A stretch of 5,025 bases of DNA from Candidatus Fermentibacteraceae bacterium (GTDB lineage Bacteria; Fermentibacterota; Fermentibacteria; Fermentibacterales; JCC-6). This document shows positions 1-4,891 of this stretch, in pieces. The notes under the pieces are model-generated. The model made no database searches, had not been told where the DNA came from, and worked only from the letters and a program-made list of their open reading frames with translations. The position numbers and the translations under genes were made by a program. Each line of letters opens with the position of its first letter. Position 1 is the first letter of the stretch. The stretch covers positions 1-5,025 of the forward strand of contig JAOZQW010000187.1 of assembly GCA_029932015.1 (NCBI GenBank), written 5' to 3'.

Positions 1-259
1 TCAGCACAAGGCAGAGAACCGCCGAGTTCCTGAGCAGCGCGATATTCTTTGGAGAGAACACCGGGGAGGGGATATCGCTGAAGACCACAGTAGCATGAAC
101 TTTCTTCTGCGGATCATGTATCTCTTCGAGAAGATCAAGCCTGTTATCTGGTACTTTGACCGTCAGAGGCTTCGTGGTGTCCGTATCCTCCGCCCCGGCC
201 AATGCTTTCAGGAGGGTCGTTCTACCAGATCCCGGATACCCCATCAACGCTATCTTCAT
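1..259 (-). CDS. YchF/Obg-like P-loop GTPase, N-terminal 86 residues (partial, runs off the left edge)
   Basis: This is the N-terminal part of a P-loop NTPase related to the YchF (OLA1/Obg-like) family. The protein opens MKIALMGYPGSGRTTLLKAL, with the nucleotide-binding loop at residues 7-15. It continues with VPDNRLDLLEEIHDPQKKV (about residues 35-53) and ATVVFSDI (about 55-62), which match the order and spacing of the YchF pattern 'V-PD-RLD-L--I--P-K-V-ATV-F-DI'. Canonical YchF has a lysine in the P-loop (GLPNVGKST); here the equivalent residue 13 is arginine (codon AGA at 221-223), so nucleotide binding may be altered. After the DI motif the sequence reads PSPVFSPKN instead of the usual AGLVKGAS switch II, another divergence. 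The ATG at 259 has a GGAG four bases upstream (264-267). The gene lies 43 bp after the SHOCT-like gene on the same strand, so it is probably the last visible member of that operon. It is more likely a divergent paralogue than housekeeping YchF. Confidence 0.75.
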   Translation of the reverse strand, partial: MKIALMGYPGSGRTTLLKALAGAEDTDTTKPLTVKVPDNRLDLLEEIHDPQKKVHATVVFSDIPSPVFSPKNIALLRNSAVLCLVL

Positions 260-278
260 CAGACTCCACTCGGTTCTG

Positions 279-295
279 GCCGCATAGGCTGCGGC
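279..295 (-). other. Small intercistronic hairpin
   Basis: A perfect 6-bp stem (279-284 with 290-295, GCCGCA/TGCGGC) and a 5-base loop lie in the 43-bp gap between the SHOCT-like gene and the GTPase. No T-run follows in the minus direction, so it does not look like a terminator. It could mark an RNA processing site or be chance. Confidence 0.35.
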
Positions 296-302
296 ATGAT
301 GG

Positions 303-716
303 TTATTCGGTGAAGACTCTCACTTTGTCACCGTCAGCGCTGTCCACATCAACCTGGAGTTCCCTAAGAGCCTCGATAAGTTCATCACCATCCAATTCAG
401 AGAGCTGGGAGAGATCGAGACCATGACCTGACATTTTATCGGCGACATCTCCTGGAAGGAGTGCCTTGAGTTTGATGCCTGTCTTAATGAGACTCAGCGG
501 GACCCTGACATTGACCTTGTCCCCGGCTGCTGAATCAACCACTACGCGGAGGTACTTGATAGCCTTATTTCTGTTCTCTTCCTGATCAACCGGAAGGTTG
601 GTTTCTTCTACTTGTGATCTTGAACCGAGTTTCTCAAGCAGTGTTTTCGCCTCATCGACACTGATCTTGCCCTCGGAGAGCATCTCCAAGACCTTTTTCT
701 GGGAATTCTCTTCCAT
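303..716 (-). CDS. SHOCT-like domain protein (YvlB/LiaX N-terminal type), 137 aa
   Basis: This is a small soluble protein. Residues 7-31 (KKVLEMLSEGKISVDEAKTL and following) are a two-helix SHOCT-like module, 'VL-ML-EGKI--DEA--LLE-L', as found at the N-terminus of YvlB/LiaX proteins and the C-terminus of DUF2089 proteins. A charged linker (32-50) follows. Residues 55-76 (YLRVVVDSAAGDKVNVRVPL and on) match the 'LRI-V-D---G-KVNVRIPL-L' block usual in this family. An acidic stretch (98-120, DLSQLSELDGDELIEALREL) leads to the C-terminal strand pair QVDVDSADGDKVRVFTE. The family is linked to envelope-stress responses in Firmicutes (LiaX), but no function can be assigned here. The ATG at 722 is only two bases from the AAGGA at 725-729, whereas the ATG at 716 is at a normal 8-base spacing, so 716 was chosen; a start at 722 would add two residues. 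No signal peptide or membrane segment is seen. It lies 24 bp downstream of the membrane-protein gene. Confidence 0.8.
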   Translation of the reverse strand: MEENSQKKVLEMLSEGKISVDEAKTLLEKLGSRSQVEETNLPVDQEENRNKAIKYLRVVVDSAAGDKVNVRVPLSLIKTGIKLKALLPGDVADKMSGHGLDLSQLSELDGDELIEALRELQVDVDSADGDKVRVFTE

Positions 717-740
717 TTTCATGTTCCTTTCTGTCCCGGC

Positions 741-998
741 TCAGATAAAACTGACCCGGACTACATCCTCGCTGTTTCTCACGTTGACTTCCAGCCCGTG
801 CAGGCAAGTAACCACCAGGAACAGCCTCCAGGATTCCTCGAGTATACAAAAAACATTGCTCCTTGCACCTACAAGCCTGCCAATAGAACCTATGATCCAG
901 GCAATGGGCACGAAGGGAGCGATAAGTAGCCAGAAGATGAACCATGGGATGGGCACCATGATCCTCTTGATTTTAAGAATGAGGAACCAGGCCGGCAT
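741..998 (-). CDS. Small membrane protein of the DUF2089/SHOCT operon, 85 aa
   Basis: I do not recognise a named family. The protein starts MPAWFLILKIKRIMVPIPWF and has one strongly hydrophobic segment, about residues 14-39, rich in W, F, I and P, which should span the membrane. A second short hydrophobic stretch at 57-66 (SWRLFLVVTC) may be amphipathic or re-entrant. The tail, residues 67-85 (GLEVNVRNSEDVVRVSFI), is a soluble strand-turn-strand resembling the C-terminal tail of the neighbouring SHOCT-like protein. The ATG at 998 follows the DUF2089 stop by one base and has a GAGAGG seven bases upstream (1006-1011), located inside the end of the DUF2089 gene. This implies translational coupling. 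A TTG at 1013 in the same frame would overlap the upstream gene and lacks a good ribosome site. A role as membrane partner of its two neighbours is inferred from position and shared tail only. Confidence 0.7.
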   Translation of the reverse strand: MPAWFLILKIKRIMVPIPWFIFWLLIAPFVPIAWIIGSIGRLVGARSNVFCILEESWRLFLVVTCLHGLEVNVRNSEDVVRVSFI

Positions 999-999
999 G

Positions 1000-1350
1000 T
1001 TACAACCTCTCAATCGCTTCGGTCACCGTGATGTCACCACTATCCAGCATGCCTAGGATGACGTTCTCGCCACTATCCGGAGCCTGCATTATCCCATCCA
1101 GACGTTTGATGACACCGGCTATCCTCATTCTGGCTGTCGGATAACTGACGCCGAGGATCTCCTGGATCCTCTTGATAGAGCCGAAACTTCTCACAAAGGC
1201 GATCATGAGGGCCTGATCGGAGGTGGGGAGTTCCGAAAGGATGGAGAGACTGAAACGGCCCTCGAGCCTCAAGCTACATTCCTGACAGTCACAGACCACC
1301 GGTGTCATCGTCTTGCCACATCCCGGGCATCGAACTTCACTTATGTCCAT
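1000..1350 (-). CDS. DUF2089-family zinc-ribbon / helix-turn-helix protein, 116 aa
   Basis: This is a small probable DNA-binding regulator. A zinc-ribbon lies at the N-terminus: C8-P-G-C11, then C20, C22 and C25. It is followed by LRLEGRFSLSILSELP, the typical DUF2089 link 'IEG-FSL--L--L'. Residues 43-85 form the HTH-like core with the family phrase LGVSYPTARMRIAGVIKRLD (compare 'LGISYPTVRNRL--L---L'). The last 20 residues (NVILGMLDSGDITVTEAIER) are a SHOCT-like two-helix module like that at the start of the neighbouring SHOCT protein. The ATG at 1350 has a perfect AGGAGG six bases upstream (1357-1362). An in-frame upstream start at 1380 would place translation across the predicted -10 box and was rejected. 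It is the first gene of the minus-strand operon and lies next to its promoter, so autoregulation is plausible. Family assignment is firm; target genes are unknown. Confidence 0.88.
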   Translation of the reverse strand: MDISEVRCPGCGKTMTPVVCDCQECSLRLEGRFSLSILSELPTSDQALMIAFVRSFGSIKRIQEILGVSYPTARMRIAGVIKRLDGIMQAPDSGENVILGMLDSGDITVTEAIERL

Positions 1351-1356
1351 ATGCAA

Positions 1357-1362
1357 CCTCCT
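1357..1362 (-). promoter_or_regulatory. Strong ribosome binding site fixing the DUF2089 start
   Basis: A consensus AGGAGG on the minus strand sits six bases before the ATG at 1350. It decides that start over the in-frame start 30 bases further upstream. Confidence 0.85.
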
Positions 1363-1375
1363 GAAACTTAAAAGT

Positions 1376-1403
1376 AACATATAGAAAAGTTAAGATATGT
1401 CAA
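1376..1403 (-). promoter_or_regulatory. Sigma70-like promoter of the DUF2089 operon
   Basis: On the minus strand a perfect TTGACA (1403-1398) is followed after 16 bases by TATGTT (1381-1376, 4 of 6 consensus). Transcription would start near 1369, giving a leader of about 20 bases carrying the AGGAGG site. Confidence 0.6.
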
Positions 1404-1442
1404 CTATTGGCATACATTTTCTTAACAATAATGAAATGTCAT

Positions 1443-1458
1443 ATTCCTACTATGGAAT
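1443..1458. promoter_or_regulatory. Short inverted repeat upstream of the glgC promoter (possible operator)
   Basis: ATTCC-N6-GGAAT lies directly upstream of the glgC -35 box and about 40 bases behind the divergent -35 box. It has the spacing of a small dyad operator, but 5-bp arms can occur by chance. Confidence 0.25.
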
Positions 1459-1460
1459 TG

Positions 1461-1489
1461 TTGACTTACCTGCGATCTGTGATTCTATT
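1461..1489 (+). promoter_or_regulatory. Sigma70-like promoter of glgC
   Basis: TTGACT (1461-1466, 5 of 6) and TCTATT (1484-1489, 4 of 6) are separated by 17 bases. The predicted start near 1496 leaves a leader of about 30 bases with the GGAGG site. It is back to back with the promoter of the minus-strand operon; the two -35 boxes are about 57 bases apart. Confidence 0.5.
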
Positions 1490-1527
1490 TCTATAAGGTG
1501 GTTACTGACACGACGTTTGGAGGGGCA

Positions 1528-2790
1528 ATGATAAGAACGGTGGCTGTCATCCTTGGAGGGGGGAGAGGCAGCAGGCTTTTCCCGCTCACTCGCGACCGCA
1601 GCAAGCCGGCTGTCCCCATAGGCGGCAAGTACAGGCTGATCGATATTCCTATATCCAACTGCATCAATGATGGTATCCGGCGGATTCTTGTTCTTACTCA
1701 ATACAACAGTGAGAGCCTCAACCGGCACGTTGCGCAGACCTATCGGTTCGACAGGTTCACTCACGGGTTTGTATCGATCATCGCTGCCGAGCAGACGGAA
1801 GAGAGCAGGGAATGGTTCCAGGGGACCGCAGATGCTGTTCGACAGAGTCTGAAATATATCGGGAGCCTGTATCCTGACCTTGTTTTCATACTTTCCGGCG
1901 ATCAGCTCTACCGGATGGATTTTCGGGCTTTTGCAGAACATCACCTTCGGACCGGGGCTCAGATATCGATAGCCACCAAGCCGGTCACTGCGGCAGATGC
2001 TCCTGAGTTGGGCATTATGAAGGTCGGTAGTGATGGTATCGTGACTGAGTTCAGGGAGAAACCTTCTCCACTCGAGCTGGACGGGATGATCAGTGAACAA
2101 CAGGGAGTCAGCTCCAGCCACCCATTCCTGGGCAGCATGGGTATCTATATCTTCTCACCCGGTGTCTTATCTGATGTGCTTCACCGAGATGCAGAGCTTA
2201 CTGATTTCGGAAGAGAGATCATCCCCGACTCCATCTCCAGATACAGAGTCTCTTCCTATCCATTCCAGGGCTACTGGTCGGATATCGGGACCATCAGCTC
2301 ATTCTTCAAGGCCAATCTTGATATGGCAGCGACTGATCCGGATTTTGATATGTACAGAAGCTTCTCTCCGCTCTACACACGCGCAAGGGCTCTGCCCGGA
2401 GCGAGGATAAACCGCTGCAGTATTGAGAGTACCATCATCTGCGATGCATCGGATGTAACTGGAGTGGAATTCAGGAACTGCATTATCGGGCTCAGGGGAA
2501 AGGTATCAGCTGGAACGGTAATGGAGGATTGCGTATTCATGGGATCTGATTACTGGGATGGCCACTACCTGGATCCCAGGAACAAGATTGACCATCTTCC
2601 ACCCCTGGGTATTGGTCGGAACTGCCTCATCAGGAAGGCCATCATCGATAAGAATGCGAGGATCGGAGACAACTGCAGGCTTGTAAATCAGGGTGGTGTA
2701 CAGGAATACACTTCTGATTTGTATTGTATTAGAGATGGTGTTATAGTTGTCCCCAAGAATACGGTGATCCCGGAGGGTACCGTTATTTGA
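1528..2790 (+). CDS. glgC: Glucose-1-phosphate adenylyltransferase (ADP-glucose pyrophosphorylase), 420 aa
   Basis: This cytoplasmic enzyme makes ADP-glucose and pyrophosphate from glucose-1-phosphate and ATP, the committed step of bacterial glycogen synthesis. The N-terminal nucleotidyltransferase domain (about residues 1-270) carries GGGRGSRLFPLT (10-21), KPAVP (26-30), GKYRLIDIPISNCIN (33-47), WFQGTADAVRQ (96-106), LSGDQLYRMD (122-131, with the metal-binding Asp125) and EFREKP (174-179, whose lysine binds glucose-1-phosphate in the family). The C-terminal part (about 285-420) is the left-handed beta-helix domain with hexapeptide-like repeats and ends in VVPKNTVIPEGTVI. The IIDKNARIGDN segment and this ending resemble the cyanobacterial/plant branch rather than the E. 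coli type. Length is normal and all catalytic motifs seem intact. The ATG at 1528 follows GGAGG (1519-1523) at 4 bases; a GTG at 1498 in frame would sit next to the promoter and adds residues absent from the family. No other glycogen gene is in the window. Confidence 0.96.
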   Translation: MIRTVAVILGGGRGSRLFPLTRDRSKPAVPIGGKYRLIDIPISNCINDGIRRILVLTQYNSESLNRHVAQTYRFDRFTHGFVSIIAAEQTEESREWFQGTADAVRQSLKYIGSLYPDLVFILSGDQLYRMDFRAFAEHHLRTGAQISIATKPVTAADAPELGIMKVGSDGIVTEFREKPSPLELDGMISEQQGVSSSHPFLGSMGIYIFSPGVLSDVLHRDAELTDFGREIIPDSISRYRVSSYPFQGYWSDIGTISSFFKANLDMAATDPDFDMYRSFSPLYTRARALPGARINRCSIESTIICDASDVTGVEFRNCIIGLRGKVSAGTVMEDCVFMGSDYWDGHYLDPRNKIDHLPPLGIGRNCLIRKAIIDKNARIGDNCRLVNQGGVQEYTSDLYCIRDGVIVVPKNTVIPEGTVI

Positions 2791-2800
2791 TCGCTGGCGG

Positions 2801-2829
2801 TTGACGTATACCTTGATAGAGGGTATACA
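2801..2829 (+). promoter_or_regulatory. Strong sigma70-like promoter of the outer-membrane protein gene
   Basis: TTGACG (2801-2806) and TATACA (2824-2829) have the ideal 17-base spacing. The promoter begins ten bases after the glgC stop, so the porin-like gene has its own transcript with a leader of about 95 bases starting near 2836. Confidence 0.65.
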
Positions 2830-2835
2830 TACGAC

Positions 2836-2902
2836 AGTTATGAAGTTCCTAAGTTATGAAGTTTAGGAACTTCAATGATAGCAGCTGACAAATGGCAGCT
2901 GC
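2836..2902 (+). promoter_or_regulatory. Structured 5' leader: two tandem hairpins plus a direct repeat
   Basis: The first hairpin has a perfect 12-bp stem (2841-2852 TGAAGTTCCTAA with 2863-2874) and a 10-base loop. The second has a 7-bp stem (2881-2887 GCAGCTG with 2896-2902) and an 8-base loop. A 12-base direct repeat AGTTATGAAGTT (2836-2847 and 2852-2863) overlaps the first stem. Neither hairpin is followed by a T-run, so neither is an obvious intrinsic terminator. The AGGAGG site at 2920-2925 stays unpaired. By analogy with long-lived porin mRNAs (ompA) these could be stabilising 5' stem-loops; binding by a regulator is the alternative. Confidence 0.55.
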
Positions 2903-2930
2903 GTAATCTGGTATTAACCAGGAGGGTAAC

Positions 2931-4004
2931 ATGAAGCTGACTCTTTGTATCCTTGCAGTTCTTGTCGGGGCTTCTTTCGCTTTTGGTAGCGGATATGGAC
3001 CTCGTCTTAATGTTCTTGGGCAGGATGCCCGTCTTCTTCTCAACGACTACAACGAGATCTGGGCTTATCCTGGCACGATGGCCAAGTACCAGTTCGGCAT
3101 CGTCACCTCTGAAAGCAGCAGTGAAAGCGATGCATGGGGACTCGGCTGGTTTGGTGGAGTCATGGAGATAGACGGCGCGACCTGGGGTGGTACTCACAAC
3201 CATGGTGGCGACCTTCTCGAAGTACTCTACCACGGTGGCAACTTCGGTCTTATCGTCGGCCTTGATTTCTCAAGCAAGGTTCCTGTAGGTGGCGAGGATG
3301 CGGAGACGCAGGATGTCTTCAACTTCGACCTTGCCTTCGGTACTGAGTTTGATCTCTTCGGTGACTACACTGACTTCGCCATAGGTGCTGGATACGGCAG
3401 TGTCAAGAACGTGCCCACCGACACCGCGGCAACATGGGAAGTTACTGACACTGATCTGATGTTCGGTGCCTCGATGAGGGGTCACACTGACGGTCTTTTC
3501 AACCTCTTCCCGATCATGTCCGCCGGCTTCGTTCAGGGTAAGAACGAGTTCAGCAGCGATGATACTACCTACTCTGATACCGAGAGTACCATCAGTGTTG
3601 ACTTCGGTGCCGGTATGAACAAGATGTTCACTGACAACACTCAGTTTATCGGTGGAGTCTTCATCGGTCTCAGCAACACATCCTACTCCGTAAGTGAGGG
3701 TGATGCTCCTGAGAGCGATATGTTTGTTCAGCTCGCACACTTCAAGGTGGGCGTCGATCAGCATCTCCTCAACTGGCTCGTCCTTCGTGCTGGCGCCAAT
3801 AGCGTCACAAGCTACGATAAGATCGGCGATGCAGACGCTGTTATCAACACAAGCATCAGTAGCCGTTTCGGACTAGGTTTCGAGGTTGGCAACTTCACGC
3901 TTAACGCTGACATCAGCCAGAACTTCCTTCACAGCGGACCTTACCTCGTCGGTGGCCAGGCCAACGGCTTCCTCAGCAACATAGCCTGTATCTACGAGTT
4001 CTAG
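2931..4004 (+). CDS. Outer-membrane beta-barrel protein with signal peptide, 357 aa
   Basis: This is a probable outer-membrane protein of unknown function. Residues 1-17 (MKLTLCILAVLVGASFA) form a type I signal peptide: one Lys, a hydrophobic core and S-F-A before the likely cut. Cys6 lies too early for a lipobox. The mature part opens with GPRLNVLGQDARLLLNDYNE and IWAYPG, then alternates hydrophobic/aromatic and polar residues with many G, D, S, T and N, as in amphipathic beta strands joined by acidic loops (for example SESSSESDAW and SSDDTTYSDTEST). It ends in IACIYEF; a terminal aromatic Phe is the usual recognition signal for the BAM assembly machine. AGGAGG at 2920-2925 lies five bases before the ATG. 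Four of five arginine codons are CGT, unlike the AGG/CGG-rich glgC, pointing to high expression. I cannot say whether it is a channel or a structural protein. Confidence 0.8.
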   Translation: MKLTLCILAVLVGASFAFGSGYGPRLNVLGQDARLLLNDYNEIWAYPGTMAKYQFGIVTSESSSESDAWGLGWFGGVMEIDGATWGGTHNHGGDLLEVLYHGGNFGLIVGLDFSSKVPVGGEDAETQDVFNFDLAFGTEFDLFGDYTDFAIGAGYGSVKNVPTDTAATWEVTDTDLMFGASMRGHTDGLFNLFPIMSAGFVQGKNEFSSDDTTYSDTESTISVDFGAGMNKMFTDNTQFIGGVFIGLSNTSYSVSEGDAPESDMFVQLAHFKVGVDQHLLNWLVLRAGANSVTSYDKIGDADAVINTSISSRFGLGFEVGNFTLNADISQNFLHSGPYLVGGQANGFLSNIACIYEF

Positions 4005-4031
4005 ATAGCGCTTTAGACAACTTGCGTTTGA

Positions 4032-4065
4032 GAGAGCGCCGCCTCCATCCGGAGGTGGCGCTCTC
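4032..4065 (+). terminator. Stem-loop terminator after the outer-membrane protein gene
   Basis: A 15-bp GC-rich stem (4032-4046 with 4051-4065) with one G-T wobble and a 4-base loop ATCC begins 28 bases after the stop codon. The following bases CAATTAAGG contain only a weak T-tract on either strand, so termination may be factor-assisted, or the hairpin may protect the 3' end. It ends four bases before the left repeat of the mobile element and would also lie just beyond the convergent feoB-like gene if the element were absent. Confidence 0.65.
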
Positions 4066-4069
4066 CAAT

Positions 4070-4112
4070 TAAGGTGACATGATACTTAATTGCCTTTAAG
4101 GGGACACCATCA
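4070..4112 (+). repeat. Left 43-bp inverted repeat of the element
   Basis: It matches the right arm at all 43 positions in reverse complement. Each arm can itself fold imperfectly: GGTG (4073-4076) pairs with CACC (4105-4108) and CTTAA (4085-4089) with TTAAG (4096-4100), leaving an asymmetric internal loop. That resembles the imperfect hairpins of REP sequences recognised by RAYT enzymes. Confidence 0.85.
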
Positions 4113-4180
4113 AACGGAGATATCCCACTTACAGGAATACATACAGCTATTTATTCTCTATTAATTACTGTCATTCTACT

Positions 4181-4224
4181 GATCTCTGCATTTGCCTGAA
4201 GGGGGTTGTATTCAGAGATCTTTT
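4181..4224 (+). terminator. Terminator-like hairpin in the transposase leader
   Basis: GATCTCTG (4181-4188) pairs perfectly with CAGAGATC (4213-4220), with two further pairs beyond one mismatch, and is directly followed by TTTT (4221-4224). It lies 16 bases before the transposase ATG. IS200 is known to carry a leader terminator that blocks read-through from outside; the same role is inferred here. Confidence 0.45.
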
Positions 4225-4240
4225 AGCGTAAACTGATTAT

Positions 4241-4891
4241 ATGGCAAGATTGGCTAGAGTCGTTCTCCCAGGAGTGCCGCACCATATAGTGCAGCGTGGT
4301 GTAAGGGCTATGCGGATCTTTGAGAATGATCAGGATAGGTACTTCTATCTGAAGATACTTCGGAAACATACCGATAAGTACGGTTTGAAAATCGTCACCT
4401 GGTGCCTGATGTCGAACCATGTTCACCTTATTGCTATCCCAGAATCATCGAATAGCCTCTCTGCTGCCATGGGGAACGCTCACAGAGCCTACTCTGTAAC
4501 CTTCAATAAGCGGCATGATACTAAGGGTTTCCTTTTCCAGGGACGCTTCTACTCAACACCGATGGATCAGACTCACTTCTATGCTGCGGTAAGGTATGTT
4601 CTTCGAAATCCTGTAAGAGCAGGACTTGTTGTGAATCCTATCGCCTACTTGTGGTCCAGTGCTCTGTACAATTCAGGTTCCATTGCAGAGGATGCACTGG
4701 TGAAATCCAATGATCTCCTTGACTGGATAGGTCATTGGGATGAATACCTTTCTGATGATCCGCGGGAGATTAAGGATCTACGGCTCTGCACAAGGACGGG
4801 AAGACCCTGTGGTGATAAGGAGTTCATTGAGCGTGCTGAGAATATCAGTGGACGGACATTGAGGAAGAGAAAACCAGGTAGAAAACCATGA
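4241..4891 (+). CDS. REP-associated tyrosine transposase (Y1/HUH, IS200-like superfamily), 216 aa
   Basis: This is a single-strand DNA transposase of the Y1 HUH class, which cuts and joins DNA through a covalent tyrosine link. Motifs: the N-terminal MARLARVVLPGVPHHIVQRG (1-20) typical of RAYT proteins; WCLMSNHVHLI (54-64) with the metal-binding His60 and His62; FQGRFYS (99-105); and RYVLRNPVRAGLV (118-130), where Tyr119 is the likely catalytic residue. The C-terminus, TGRPCGDKEFIERAENISG and a basic tail RKRKPGRKP, is the usual RAYT extension. Length is normal and no frameshift is seen. The stop TGA (4889-4891) lies inside the right inverted repeat. No Shine-Dalgarno sequence precedes the ATG (AAACTGATTAT), so translation should be weak, as is common for transposases. 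Compared with classical IS200 (about 150 aa) it is longer, which supports the RAYT label. It could have been domesticated, but the flanking repeats argue for a unit that moves. Confidence 0.93.
   Translation: MARLARVVLPGVPHHIVQRGVRAMRIFENDQDRYFYLKILRKHTDKYGLKIVTWCLMSNHVHLIAIPESSNSLSAAMGNAHRAYSVTFNKRHDTKGFLFQGRFYSTPMDQTHFYAAVRYVLRNPVRAGLVVNPIAYLWSSALYNSGSIAEDALVKSNDLLDWIGHWDEYLSDDPREIKDLRLCTRTGRPCGDKEFIERAENISGRTLRKRKPGRKP

Noticed and set aside
598..1056. Plus-strand open frame of 152 codons
   Set aside because: It is opposite the SHOCT and membrane-protein genes, lacks a ribosome site, and its serine/threonine-rich translation is typical of antisense frames.
1498..1527. Upstream GTG start for glgC
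   Set aside because: The position nearly coincides with the predicted transcription start, and the ten extra residues are not part of the family. The ATG at 1528 has a good GGAGG site.
1450..2121. Long open frame on the minus strand (223 codons)
   Set aside because: It lies opposite glgC, whose catalytic motifs are all present in the plus frame. The minus translation has no recognisable domain.
2836..2863. Start of a CRISPR-like or tandem-repeat array
   Set aside because: There are only two copies of a 12-base repeat at a 16-base period, with no further units.
2841..2874. The 12-bp hairpin as an intrinsic terminator of glgC
   Set aside because: No T-run follows, and it lies downstream of a near-consensus promoter, so a leader structure fits better.
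2838..3233. Minus-strand open frame of 131 codons covering the porin-like gene start
   Set aside because: It overlaps the promoter leader and signal peptide region of the plus gene and has no recognisable motif.
3270..3764. Open frame on the minus strand (164 codons)
   Set aside because: It is antisense to the outer-membrane protein gene; codon bias and the signal peptide support the plus-strand gene.
4206..4234. Promoter TTGTAT-N17-TAAACT before the transposase
   Set aside because: The -35 match is poor (3 of 6) and the boxes overlap the terminator-like hairpin. The real promoter, if any, is more likely upstream in the AT-rich stretch 4128-4157 (CTTACA, TATTCT), which is also too weak to list.
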